From contig NZ_BIFQ01000001.1 in NCBI RefSeq assembly GCF_003967515.1, positions 558,001-622,000 on the forward strand: a stretch of DNA of 64,000 bases, given 5' to 3'. The notes under the pieces were generated by a model. That model was not told the DNA's origin. It ran no database searches and saw only the letters and a list, made by a program, of their open reading frames with translations. A program made the translations under genes and the position numbers. This DNA is from Dictyobacter aurantiacus. Its GTDB lineage: Bacteria; Chloroflexota; Ktedonobacteria; Ktedonobacterales; Ktedonobacteraceae. Position 1 is the first letter of the stretch. Each line of letters opens with the position of its first letter. Positions 35,507 through 44,197 of the stretch are shown here, one piece after another.

Positions 35507-35797
35507 ATGGCTGCATATTTTATTGTTGATGTTAAAGTGCATGATCCCCAGACATATGAGGAGTATCGTAAGCAGGTCGCGGCGACGCTGGAAAAATACG
35601 GCGGTAAATTTCTGGTGCGCGGAGGAGCCTTCGAGGTCATCGAGGGCGAATGGCCCCTGCAGCGCCTGGTGATCCTGGAATTTGAAGACGCGGCACAGTT
35701 CAGGCGCTGGTACGATTCGCCCGAATATTCAAAGATAAGAGAGATCCGCTTCCGCGCATCTGAAGCCCGGGCCGTGATGGTCCAGGAAGTCGAATAG
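35507..35797 (+). CDS. DUF1330 family protein
   Basis: 96-residue ferredoxin-like-fold (dimeric alpha/beta barrel) protein. The pattern AAYFIVDVKVHDPQTYEEYR, KYGGKFLVRGG, GEWPLQRLVILEF and WYDSPEYSKIREIR is typical of DUF1330, a small cytosolic family without a proven reaction. ATG 35507 follows GAAAGAAGTG; the longer frame reaching back to 35321 runs into the IS element and is not used. The gene starts about 30 nt after the presumed IS end, so its promoter may have been changed by the insertion. A strong terminator follows. Confidence 0.85.
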   Translation: MAAYFIVDVKVHDPQTYEEYRKQVAATLEKYGGKFLVRGGAFEVIEGEWPLQRLVILEFEDAAQFRRWYDSPEYSKIREIRFRASEARAVMVQEVE

Positions 35798-35805
35798 TTT
35801 CTGCT

Positions 35806-35842
35806 ATAGCAGAGCCGCTTCAAGCGGCTCTGCTATTTTTTT
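35806..35842 (+). terminator. Intrinsic terminator after the DUF1330 gene
   Basis: ATAGCAGAGCCGCTT (35806-35820) and AAGCGGCTCTGCTAT (35822-35836) pair perfectly, followed by a run of seven T. Confidence 0.9.
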
Positions 35843-35872
35843 GAGATGGTTGCGCAAACATTCAAATCAACG

Positions 35873-36715
35873 TCAGTGGCTGAACAGGATATTGATGCCG
35901 ACAATGATCACACAGACGAGGACGGTCGTTGTCAAAGCTAAAACATCAAAGCGTGTGAAGTGCAGGGCACGCAGCCTGGTGCGCCGCCAGCCCGCATAGC
36001 GTCCATAACAGCGAGCCTCCATAGCCACGTTGAGAACTTTGACTTTTTTGAAGCCACTGACAAAGAGTGGGATAAGCAACAGGGAAAGCTTTGAGACGCG
36101 CTGGAAGAGGTTGCCCTGGTCAAAATTCAATCCCCGAGCCGCCTGGGCTTTCATTAAGCGCTCGACCTCGGTGACAAATATCGGGATAAACTTCAGGGCG
36201 ATCACCAGTACCATCACCAGGGCATCGATCGGGATGCCAATCTTCTGCAGCGGAGCGGCCAGCACCTCCATACCATCCGTCAGATCGACCATCGAAGTTG
36301 TAAAGGACAGCATGGTCGCCAGGTAGTAGAGGAAGAGGACGCGCACAATCGTCAGTACGCTATTGGTGATGCCCTGCCACGTTATGCCCAGGATCCACCA
36401 GTGCCAGAGCCATTGTGAGCTATATGGAGGCACATAGAATAGTACCTCAAAGATAAAGGCGATCAACAAGAAAATGAGAAATGGTCTCAGACTGCGCAAG
36501 ACATAGCCGAACGAGATGCGTGATAGCTGATGCAAAACGATGCAAAACAGCAGGCAGAGCGCAAAGGCCTGAAAGGTACTCAGATAGGAGGTCAGGCCGA
36601 TCAACAAGACAGCGCAGATCAGCTTGGCCCGTGGGTCCATACGCGCCAGCATAGAGCCGTTGTTCACATACTGCCCAAAGGTTATATAGCGAGAAAGCTC
36701 AATCATAGCCACCAT
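35873..36715 (-). CDS. ecfT: ECF transporter transmembrane (T) component
   Basis: 280 residues with five or six membrane helices. It is the scaffold that couples ATPase movement to the S component in energy-coupling factor importers. The start DPRAKLICAVLLIG is typical of EcfT. The two coupling motifs are present as AQAARGLNF and EARCYGR (the A-R-G boxes that contact the ATPases). It is last in the minus-strand order ecfS, ecfA, ecfT, starting 21 nt after the ecfA stop. Confidence 0.92.
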   Translation of the reverse strand: MVAMIELSRYITFGQYVNNGSMLARMDPRAKLICAVLLIGLTSYLSTFQAFALCLLFCIVLHQLSRISFGYVLRSLRPFLIFLLIAFIFEVLFYVPPYSSQWLWHWWILGITWQGITNSVLTIVRVLFLYYLATMLSFTTSMVDLTDGMEVLAAPLQKIGIPIDALVMVLVIALKFIPIFVTEVERLMKAQAARGLNFDQGNLFQRVSKLSLLLIPLFVSGFKKVKVLNVAMEARCYGRYAGWRRTRLRALHFTRFDVLALTTTVLVCVIIVGINILFSH

Positions 36716-36736
36716 CCTTGCAAGGACACTGATAGC

Positions 36737-38524
36737 TCAAAGAACACTGAAACGTGCTTTCAGCAGTTCCGCTTCTAATTCAGCGCGATCCAGGACATCG
36801 GTCCGCAATGTCGGTAACTGCGCGCGCAAGGAGAGCGCGATCTGTGCCGCCTCCGGCAGGGCAATATCCAGGGCGCGCAACTCCGGCGCCCGCGCCAGCG
36901 TCTCCCTGGGTGTACCACTAAAGACCAGGCGCCCCTTGTCCAGCACATGAATAGTATCCACCAGTTCGATCACATCCTTCAGGCTACTGGATGCGTAGAT
37001 AAGCGTTAAACCCGAGCGCTGCTTGAGCGCCCGTATCAGGGCAAACAGCTCATGACGCCCACGTGGATCAAGACCGGCCATCGGCTCATCAAAGATAATC
37101 ACCTCCGGCTGCAGGGCCAGCACGCCCGCGATCGCCACCCTGCGCTTCTGACCACCGCTCAGGGCATAGGTATAGCGGGTGCGAAAATCCTCATAGGACA
37201 GGCCCACCGCCTCCAGAGACTCTTGCACTAGGCGACGCGACTCGGCCAGGGATACCTTGCGCTGACGCGGCCCAAACGAAACATCTTTGCCCACCGTCTC
37301 CTCAAAAATCTGCGATTCAGGAGATTGAAAGACAACACCCACACGAGAACGCATGCTGGCCAGTTTAAACGCTTTATCGCCTGTGTTCCTACCATCAAAA
37401 TAAAAGAGGCCGGAAGCGGGTTTGATCAGTCCCGCCAGCAGATCAATCAGCGTTGACTTGCCCGAACCAGTGGGACCCACCAGACCAACGGCGCTCCCCG
37501 GCGTGATCGCTAGCTCCAACTGATGCAAAACCTCCTGAGCGAACGGCGTCCCACCTCTATGTATATAAGAAATATCATACAGTCCGAACAGGAAGGCATC
37601 GCCTTTTTCTGTGATCAACTCGGGGGTGAGAGGATGAAGCACATGAGGCTGATCGGTGCGAGCCGGATCGCTCACGCTCACAGGAGCAACCGGGCTGGCG
37701 GCTTCGAGAGAAACAACAAGCTGCTCGGGACTCAATACCACAGATGGAAGCTGTGGCCAGCCCTGAGATCGCAAAGTGTTCCCGATATGCGTCACCATCG
37801 GGACGTCCAGTCCAATGGTCTGAAGTTCGTCGGTACGAGAAAAGATGGCCGCTGGCGTATCATCCATCAAGATGCGACCGGCATCCATCACAATCACGCG
37901 ATCAAACGCAATGATCTCAGGCATAAAATGCGTGATATGGATGACGGCAATCCCCTGCTCGTGCGCCAGGTGCCGGATCGTTTCCATCAGTTGATTAGCT
38001 GTGTGACCGGAGATCATGGTGGTGGGTTCGTCCAGGATCAGGTAGCGCGGTCGCATAGCCAGCACACCAGCAATAGCCACGCGCTGCTTCAGGCTGACCG
38101 AGAGTTCGCTGATCGCGACCTGCGCGTAGTCCTCCAGCTCCAGAGCCTGCATGGCCTCGCGTACACGTATAGCGATCTCGGCGCGCGCCAGGCCAAGATT
38201 CTCTGGACCAAAGGCTACCTCATCGATGACCGTGCTGGCGATCAGTTGATCATCTGGATTTTGAAAGACCACCCCAACGCGCTGACGAATGGTCCAGATG
38301 TCGTCCCCACCGGCATCGGTGCGCAGGCCATCAACCAGAACTGAACCAGATTGGGGCATCAGGATAGCGGACAGCAATCTGCTGAGCGTGCTCTTCCCCG
38401 AACCGTTCTGACCAATAATGGCGACCGTCTCTCCTTCACGGATGGTCAGAGAAATATCGCGTAGCGCAGGCGGCACGTCCGCCTGCGCGCTATAGTTAAA
38501 TGTAGCGTTCTTGATCTCAATCAT
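36737..38524 (-). CDS. ecfA: ECF transporter ATPase, two fused NBDs
   Basis: 595 residues with both ECF ATPases in one chain. NBD1 (1-240): Walker A GQNGSGKST (K44), FQNPDDQL, Walker B LILDE (162-166), H199. NBD2 (310-560): Walker A GPTGSGKST (K356), FQSPESQIF, signature LSGGQ (455-459), Walker B IIFDE (476-480). NBD1 has lost the ABC signature (LSVSL at 141-145) and its D-loop reads TTMISG in place of the usual S/G-L-D. One composite ATP site is therefore probably poor or inactive. The linker (about 245-300) is Pro/Ser/Val-rich. 5 nt after ecfS. Confidence 0.92.
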   Translation of the reverse strand: MIEIKNATFNYSAQADVPPALRDISLTIREGETVAIIGQNGSGKSTLSRLLSAILMPQSGSVLVDGLRTDAGGDDIWTIRQRVGVVFQNPDDQLIASTVIDEVAFGPENLGLARAEIAIRVREAMQALELEDYAQVAISELSVSLKQRVAIAGVLAMRPRYLILDEPTTMISGHTANQLMETIRHLAHEQGIAVIHITHFMPEIIAFDRVIVMDAGRILMDDTPAAIFSRTDELQTIGLDVPMVTHIGNTLRSQGWPQLPSVVLSPEQLVVSLEAASPVAPVSVSDPARTDQPHVLHPLTPELITEKGDAFLFGLYDISYIHRGGTPFAQEVLHQLELAITPGSAVGLVGPTGSGKSTLIDLLAGLIKPASGLFYFDGRNTGDKAFKLASMRSRVGVVFQSPESQIFEETVGKDVSFGPRQRKVSLAESRRLVQESLEAVGLSYEDFRTRYTYALSGGQKRRVAIAGVLALQPEVIIFDEPMAGLDPRGRHELFALIRALKQRSGLTLIYASSSLKDVIELVDTIHVLDKGRLVFSGTPRETLARAPELRALDIALPEAAQIALSLRAQLPTLRTDVLDRAELEAELLKARFSVL

Positions 38525-38529
38525 AATGG

Positions 38530-39135
38530 TTAGTACGGCAGTTGATCACGCGGTTTCGTGTCAGGTGCGTGGACCAGACGCGACTCCAGAATGTAGAAGA
38601 TGCGTACCAGAATAACGGTCAGGATCGCCGCGATAATTGCCTCAATGATGGATTGCACCAGGACGATCGAAATAATGACCTGCGCCGGAAAATAGCCACG
38701 AATAATCAGAGCCGCCACAACCAGGATGGTATTGGTGGCCGCGCCTACAAAGCCTGCCGCCGCCGCCGCCAGGTCCCGGTTGATGCGTACCAGGGCGGCA
38801 AAAGTAGCCCAGGCGGTCAGACCAATAAAGAGGCGTGGCAAAATAGCGACGCTTGGATCTTTGAAAAACGGCACGGTGGCTCGAAAGAAGCTCACCACCC
38901 CAAAGATCAAGCCCGAAATAAGACCAACGACTGGACCAGCGATTACTCCACCCACAATGGTGGGAATGTGCTCAATGGTCGCGTTGCCGATGGCATTGGG
39001 AAGAGGGATAAAGCCGAGGTTTGGTATAACGCCAAGGATAATGGTAATGGCAGCCAGTACACCCGCAATGATGATCCGTTCCGTCGTCAATGACCAGGGA
39101 CGAGTAGTGGAAGGATTAGAGCTTACGTCACTCAC
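38530..39135 (-). CDS. ecfS: ECF transporter substrate-binding (S) component
   Basis: 201 residues, about six hydrophobic helices. Features of the S family include GVLAAITIILGVIPNLGFIP, HIPTIVGGVIAGPVVGLISG and FGVVSFFRA. GTG 39135 is the start, with AAGGAG 7 nt upstream. The S component fixes the vitamin or micronutrient imported. The substrate is not evident. The next genes upstream on the same strand are nadA, nadC and nadB, which raises niacin or another pyridine as a possibility by context only; a hairpin separates them. Confidence 0.85.
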   Translation of the reverse strand: MSDVSSNPSTTRPWSLTTERIIIAGVLAAITIILGVIPNLGFIPLPNAIGNATIEHIPTIVGGVIAGPVVGLISGLIFGVVSFFRATVPFFKDPSVAILPRLFIGLTAWATFAALVRINRDLAAAAAGFVGAATNTILVVAALIIRGYFPAQVIISIVLVQSIIEAIIAAILTVILVRIFYILESRLVHAPDTKPRDQLPY

Positions 39136-39216
39136 ATTCTTGCTCCTTCTGAAAGAAAACCAGCTTCCAATAAAAAGGCGGTTTGCTTTACCAGTATAAA
39201 CCAGATGAGTTCAAAA

Positions 39217-39304
39217 GAAAAGTGAATATTGTTTTGTGTATTGGAGTGGCAGCGGCGCGAATGCGCCGCTGCCACTCCAATACACAAAACAATATTCGCT
39301 TTTC
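39217..39304. repeat. Intergenic hairpin element H
   Basis: Perfect 35-bp inverted repeat (39224-39258 / 39263-39297), loop GAAT, apex GCGGCGC-GAAT-GCGCCGC. It extends a further six pairs after one mismatch. It lies between the nadA stop and the ecfS start, both minus strand. Confidence 0.85.
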
Positions 39305-39328
39305 AATCAGAGGAGAGTAAACCACTCT

Positions 39329-40513
39329 CTATGCCAGATCGAGCATGCGCTGCAGAGCGACACGTGCCCAATGGGCGGTCTCATCATCGACGCTGACCTG
39401 GTTGATTACATTACCCTCCAGAAGCTCTTCCAATACCCAGGCGACGTAGGCCGGATGGATGCGGTACATGGTTGAGCAGGGGCAGACGATCGGATCGAGG
39501 CAGAAGACAAACTTGTCAGGATTCTCCTGCGCGATGCGGTGAACCAGGTTGATCTCGGTGGCTACCGCCCACTGGCTACCCGCCGGTGCCTTCTCGATCT
39601 GCTCGATGATGTATTCAGTCGAGCCGTAGAGATCGGCGGCATTGACCACCTCCTGACGGCACTCAGGATGGACGATGACGTTGATACCGGGATAATCGGT
39701 GCGCGCCTTCTCGATCTGCTCAACGCTGAAGCGCATGTGGGTCGAGCAATGCCCTTTCCAGAGGATGATCTTTGAGTTAGCCAACACCTCTTCCGCATCA
39801 TCAAAGGCCATCGGATCTTTGGGATCCCAGACCACCATCTGGTCGGCGGCGATGCCGTAGTGGGCCGCCGTGTTGCGTCCCAGGTGCTGATCAGGGAAGA
39901 AGAGCACGCGCTTACCCTGCTTGAACGCCCAATCGATAACCTTTGGGGCATTCGACGAGGTACAGACGATACCTCCGTTGACGCCACAAAAAGCCTTCAG
40001 GTTGGCCGCCGAGTTCATGTAGGTGACCGGAATGATACCGGCGTCATCCCCCAGCGTCTCATGCAGCAATTCCCAGCACTCTTCGACCTCGGCGATATTG
40101 GCCATATCGGCCATAGAGCAGCCAGCCGCTGGATTGGGCAGGATGACTTTCTGATGCGGTCCACTGAGCACATCGGCACTTTCAGCCATGAAATGGACGC
40201 CACAGAAGACGATATAGTCGGCATTTTTGCGTCTGGAAGCCAGTTGCGCTAGCTTAAATGAGTCACCGCGATAGTCCGCGTACTTGATAATTTCGTCACG
40301 CTGGTAGTGGTGGCCCAGAATCACCAGGCGCTCGCCAAGTGCGGCCCGGGCCGCACTGATGCGGCGGTCCAGTTCCTCACCACCCATCTCAGCATAGAAC
40401 AGAGGGATCGCATCTACGCGCTTTGAAAGGTCATAGCGGGCGCGTTTCTGCGGATTCAGCAGTGGCAGTACATGCGTTTCCTGGCTTACGGCACACTCGG
40501 TTTTGACAGCCAT
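39329..40513 (-). CDS. nadA: Quinolinate synthase A
   Basis: [4Fe-4S] enzyme that condenses iminoaspartate (from NadB) with dihydroxyacetone phosphate to quinolinate. 394 residues. VILGHHYQRDEI, the cluster cysteine in NPAAGCSMADMAN, TYMNSAANLKAFCG, FFPDQHLGRNTA, VHPECRQEVV and the C-terminal CPCSTMYRI are all in place. AAGGAG precedes the ATG. It follows nadC by 24 nt, the last nad gene of the operon. Confidence 0.96.
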   Translation of the reverse strand: MAVKTECAVSQETHVLPLLNPQKRARYDLSKRVDAIPLFYAEMGGEELDRRISAARAALGERLVILGHHYQRDEIIKYADYRGDSFKLAQLASRRKNADYIVFCGVHFMAESADVLSGPHQKVILPNPAAGCSMADMANIAEVEECWELLHETLGDDAGIIPVTYMNSAANLKAFCGVNGGIVCTSSNAPKVIDWAFKQGKRVLFFPDQHLGRNTAAHYGIAADQMVVWDPKDPMAFDDAEEVLANSKIILWKGHCSTHMRFSVEQIEKARTDYPGINVIVHPECRQEVVNAADLYGSTEYIIEQIEKAPAGSQWAVATEINLVHRIAQENPDKFVFCLDPIVCPCSTMYRIHPAYVAWVLEELLEGNVINQVSVDDETAHWARVALQRMLDLA

Positions 40514-40537
40514 GGGTTTGCTCCTTCAGAACATGCT

Positions 40538-41380
40538 TTATGCAAACTCTAGAGAGATGTTAAAATTGGGCGCTGAATGCGTCAGGGCACCAAGCGAGAT
40601 AAAATCTACGCCAGTCGCGGCAACAGCGCGTAAACGCTCAGGATTGGTTCCGATATCACCAGAGGCCTCGATCAAAACACGGGAATCTTCACAGCGGATC
40701 ACATCTACCGCCTCGCCCATCTGTTCAACCGTCATATTATCCAGCAGAATAACATCGGCACCCGCCTCCAGCGCTGTGCGTACCTCGGCCAGCGTCTCAC
40801 ATTCGACTTCAATTTTGAGCAGGTGGGGCGCCATCTGACGCGCACCGGTCACAGCAGCCTTGATGCCACCCGCCGCTTTAATATGATTATCTTTAATCAG
40901 AACGCCATCATTGAGCCCAAAACGATGATTGTAGCCTCCACCCAGCAATACAGCCATTTTTTCCAGGGCACGCAGACCTGGCGTGGTTTTACGAGTATCG
41001 ATGATACGCGTGCGCGAACCTTCAATGGCCCGCACACACTGCGCGGTCAGCGTCGCGACACCAGACAGGCGACCCAGGAAATTGAGGGCCACACGCTCGG
41101 CGCTCAAAAGCGAACGAGCGGGACCTGCCAGCAGCAGCAGATTCTCATCAGCCTGCACCGACGCACCATCACGCACCAATTGCTGAATCTGAATGCGCTC
41201 GTCTACCTGTCGAAACACTTCGACAGCCACAGCGATACCGGCAACGACGCCCGGCTTGCGCGCCAGGATGCGCCCCTCCGACCACTGCTCCTCGGGTACC
41301 GTACTCAGGGTGGTGATATCAGCAAAGGCTCCATCTTCTTCTAACGCCTGCTTGATCAGATCCACAGGTGGTTTATACAT
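40538..41380 (-). CDS. nadC: Nicotinate-nucleotide pyrophosphorylase (carboxylating)
   Basis: Converts quinolinate and PRPP to nicotinate mononucleotide. 280 residues from ATG 41380, preceded by GGAGG; a longer frame upstream lies inside nadB. Motifs: EDGAFADITTL, GRLSGVATLT, DTRKTTPGLRALEKMAV, GGGYNHRFGLNDGVLIKDNH, KIEVECETL and IEASGDI. The start codon lies within the last codons of nadB (8-nt overlap, 41373-41380), so translation is coupled. Confidence 0.96.
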   Translation of the reverse strand: MYKPPVDLIKQALEEDGAFADITTLSTVPEEQWSEGRILARKPGVVAGIAVAVEVFRQVDERIQIQQLVRDGASVQADENLLLLAGPARSLLSAERVALNFLGRLSGVATLTAQCVRAIEGSRTRIIDTRKTTPGLRALEKMAVLLGGGYNHRFGLNDGVLIKDNHIKAAGGIKAAVTGARQMAPHLLKIEVECETLAEVRTALEAGADVILLDNMTVEQMGEAVDVIRCEDSRVLIEASGDIGTNPERLRAVAATGVDFISLGALTHSAPNFNISLEFA

Positions 41381-43049
41381 GTGAGATAGCCTCCTTCTGC
41401 AGCTCCAGTGATCCAAAAGGAACACTGTGCAGAGGCACAAAAGCCAGATGCCGGGCAGCCAGGCGTGTATCAGTTTCCTGATAATCCAGACGCCAGTGGC
41501 TCCCCCGACTCTCTCTCCGTTCGAGGGCTGCGGCAATGACCAGCTCAGCCACAAGCAGCATATTCAATGTTTCTAAGGTAAAGGAATCGCATTCTTCAGC
41601 CATGGACAACGCGGCGCGCAACCACTGCATCTGGCGCTGCGCTTCGAGCAGCCCTTCCTGATCGCGGCACAACGACACATACTGCCACATCACCTGGCGC
41701 ACCGTCTGGCGAACCTGTGCTGTTGACAGCTCATGCAACGGACTAGATGCCGATACATCTATGGCGCGAATTTCGTCATTGTATGTTAGAATCCGGGCCG
41801 CACGATACAGCGACGACGAGCCCATAGACTCCATGCCACCGGTTTGTACAAGGTGATCAGCGATGCGAATTCCATACACCAGACCCTCCAGCAACGAATT
41901 GCTGGCCAGGCGATTGGCGCCATGCACACCGGTACAGGCCACCTCACCAACGGCATATAGGCCATCCACGGTGGTATGACCATAGGTATCCACCAGCACA
42001 CCACCCATGCAATAATGGGCCGCCGGAGCGATCGGCAATAGATCGGTCGCCAGGTCCAGGCCATGCTGTCGGCAGAAGGCAGAGATGGTCGGGAAGCGCG
42101 CATGCATCTTCTCCGCGGGCAGGTGGCGCAGATCCAGATACTGACAATCGGTCTGCTCGCTCAGCATCTCGCTCAAGATCGCGCGTGCCACCACGTCGCG
42201 TGGAGCCAGTTCCTCCTGCGGACTGTAGCGCGGCATAAAACGCTCGCCGGCATGGTTGCGCAGATACGCCCCCTCACCGCGCACCGCCTCAGAAATGAGG
42301 TTGGAGGCCCCATCAACCACCATCACAGTGGGATGAAACTGCATAAATTCCAGGTCGGTTAGTGCGGCGCCCGCCTCCCAGGCCAGCGCCAATCCATCAG
42401 CCGTCGCGCCAGCAGGATTCGAGGTATGTAGCCACAGGCCGCCCGCCCCGCCATTTGCCAGCACTACAACATGAGCCTCCACAGAGAAGGACTCTCCATT
42501 GCGGTATGTCGCTTGCAAACCCACACAGCGACCATCACGCATGATCAAATGTTGCACAAAAGTATTTTCGTATACATCAATCGAGGAACGCGCCTGAATA
42601 GCAGTCGTCAGCGCGCGCTCAATCTCAGCGCCCGTTGCATCACCACCGGCGTGCAGCACACGCCAGCGGCAATGGGCACCCTCACGGCCTAACAGCAGCC
42701 CATCGGGTGTGGCATGAGCATCTTCACCGGGCTGTGCCCGATCGAACTGGACACCCATTTCGATCAACCAGCGCACAGCTCCAGGAGCCTGCTCAACCAG
42801 AGTACGTACCGCCTCCTCGTCACATAGTCCAGCACCGGCAACCAGCGTATCCTGCAGATGAAGCTCGGGATCATCATCTTCTCCCAGAGCCACCGCCAGT
42901 CCCCCCTGCGCATAGCGCGTATTGCTCTCACCGAGCTGCCCCTTGGTGAAAAGGGCCACACGCACATGCTCGGGCAAACGCAAAGCTACCGAAAGTCCCG
43001 CGATGCCGCCACCAATGATAGCCACATCAAACGGTTGGCTGTGAGTCAT
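41373..43049 (-). CDS. nadB: L-aspartate oxidase
   Basis: FAD enzyme oxidising L-aspartate to iminoaspartate, first step of de novo NAD synthesis. 558 residues. The dinucleotide fold VAIIGGGIAGLSVAL starts at residue 9. NTRYAQGGLAVAL, HCRWRVLHAGGDATG, ANGGAGGLW, EFMQFHPTV, LISEAVRGEGA and HYCMGGV follow, then GEVACTGVHGANRLASNSLL. The C-terminal helical domain is present but short. GGAGGAG lies 8 nt upstream of the ATG. First gene of nadB-nadC-nadA. Confidence 0.96.
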   Translation of the reverse strand: MTHSQPFDVAIIGGGIAGLSVALRLPEHVRVALFTKGQLGESNTRYAQGGLAVALGEDDDPELHLQDTLVAGAGLCDEEAVRTLVEQAPGAVRWLIEMGVQFDRAQPGEDAHATPDGLLLGREGAHCRWRVLHAGGDATGAEIERALTTAIQARSSIDVYENTFVQHLIMRDGRCVGLQATYRNGESFSVEAHVVVLANGGAGGLWLHTSNPAGATADGLALAWEAGAALTDLEFMQFHPTVMVVDGASNLISEAVRGEGAYLRNHAGERFMPRYSPQEELAPRDVVARAILSEMLSEQTDCQYLDLRHLPAEKMHARFPTISAFCRQHGLDLATDLLPIAPAAHYCMGGVLVDTYGHTTVDGLYAVGEVACTGVHGANRLASNSLLEGLVYGIRIADHLVQTGGMESMGSSSLYRAARILTYNDEIRAIDVSASSPLHELSTAQVRQTVRQVMWQYVSLCRDQEGLLEAQRQMQWLRAALSMAEECDSFTLETLNMLLVAELVIAAALERRESRGSHWRLDYQETDTRLAARHLAFVPLHSVPFGSLELQKEAISHV

Positions 43050-43067
43050 GCCTTATTCTCCTCCGAA

Positions 43068-43152
43068 TAAGTGTAACTTGTACACTTACGACTCAGACAA
43101 AAAAGAAAAGGTGTTTATCTTACACTAAGTCCGACCTTTAGTGTCAAGTGTA
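43068..43152. promoter_or_regulatory. Putative operator cluster upstream of nadB
   Basis: TAAGTGTA-ACTTG-TACACTTA is an inverted repeat at 43068-43088. A second one, ACACTAA/TTAGTGT, lies at 43122-43144, and AAGTGTA recurs at 43146-43152. All are within about 100 nt of the nadB start. The half-sites suggest a repressor of NAD genes, but no regulator in the window can be matched to them. Confidence 0.45.
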
Positions 43153-43429
43153 CCCTATTTTGGGGCGTTTGTCCATGCTAGATTGTGCGAATCTGGCGTT
43201 CTTCCAAAATTCTCTATCGGGCAGCAATGTCCAGTTTTACCGAACAAAATCCCAGCACAAATGATGCCAAAATACGCCTGGTTTTGAGCTCAATAAATGG
43301 GTATTTCACCCTCTTTCTCACGGATGAATATCAAGAGCATTTCGATTGCATGAAAAAACTAACTCCAGCCGAATTTTAGACTGATGAAGAGTATGGTAAA
43401 ATATTATCTAGATAAGGTATCTCTCGCGA

Positions 43430-43449
43430 TGTCAGATTTTAATCTGACA
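43430..43449. promoter_or_regulatory. Palindrome just upstream of the P-loop kinase gene
   Basis: TGTCAGATT-TT-AATCTGACA, a perfect 9-2-9 palindrome, ends 14 nt before the ATG at 43464 and close to its AGGA ribosome-binding site. It could be an operator or an RNA stem affecting translation. Otherwise 43050-43429 holds only the nadB upstream sites and no supported gene. Confidence 0.5.
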
Positions 43450-43463
43450 ATACAGGAATTGCT

Positions 43464-44030
43464 ATGAAAACGACGACGCCATTATTAGTCATTGTTAGCG
43501 GGCCTGCTGCTGCCGGAAAAACCTCTTTGGCGAAACAGCTCGCAGAAAAGAAGTCCATACCGGCTATATGCAAGGATGATATTAAAGAGTCTTTGTTTGA
43601 TAGTCTGGGGTATGAAACGCCTGATTGGGTAGAGAAGCTTGAGATAGCAACCTATGATTTATTATTTTACCTGGCTCTTACCATGCTTAAGGTGTCAACA
43701 TCACTCATCATTGAAAGTGATGTAACGCCGTATTTTAACGAGGAAAGAATTCAGAAAATCAGAGAACAATGTGATTTCCGAATTTTACAAATTGCGTGCC
43801 GAACTGAGGGGGAAACGCTGGTTAAACGATTTCATGAGCGTATGAACAGTGGAACTCAGCACCCTGGCCATTTTGAGGCATACTATCTAGCAAAATCTGA
43901 GGAGTTTAGGGAGTCGCTACAGAAAGGATATTCTACTACTCTCGATGTCGACAGTGATGTAATCGTTGTCGATACAACAGATTTTGCAAAAATTGATTAC
44001 GGCCAACTGTTAAGCAAAATAATAGTATAA
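43464..44030 (+). CDS. P-loop kinase-like ATPase (AAA_33 / zeta-toxin-like)
   Basis: 188 residues. Walker A GPAAAGKTS (about 13-21) is followed by CKDDIKESLFDSLG, where a kinase lid or catalytic Asp would be, LIIESDVTPYF (Walker B-like) and RTEGETLVKRFHERM, a lid with arginines. This layout matches small-molecule kinases of the AAA_33 group, which includes zeta toxins and chloramphenicol or gluconate kinases. No antitoxin gene lies next to it. The region is noticeably more AT-rich than its surroundings, so it may be acquired. Substrate unknown. Confidence 0.7.
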   Translation: MKTTTPLLVIVSGPAAAGKTSLAKQLAEKKSIPAICKDDIKESLFDSLGYETPDWVEKLEIATYDLLFYLALTMLKVSTSLIIESDVTPYFNEERIQKIREQCDFRILQIACRTEGETLVKRFHERMNSGTQHPGHFEAYYLAKSEEFRESLQKGYSTTLDVDSDVIVVDTTDFAKIDYGQLLSKIIV

Positions 44031-44197
44031 CAATTGTGCTTATGCCCTGTGCCTTCTCCACCTCTAAGATTTCTGCCCCTGGTGAGGCAGTTGTTTCCTC
44101 ATTGGAGATATCGGAGACAAAGCCTCCTTGCCTGGTCGCGAATATCCTGTGTCTATCGTTCAGGCCTGCTACCTGATATCTACTATAAGCAACGTTA

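Noticed and set aside
39136..39223. Riboswitch upstream of ecfS
   Set aside because: Only about 90 nt between hairpin H and the start codon, and no known vitamin riboswitch motif or terminator/anti-terminator pair could be seen.
43185..43379. 64-codon frame between nadB and the kinase gene
   Set aside because: GTG start without SD, no recognisable features; region best explained as regulatory and spacer DNA.
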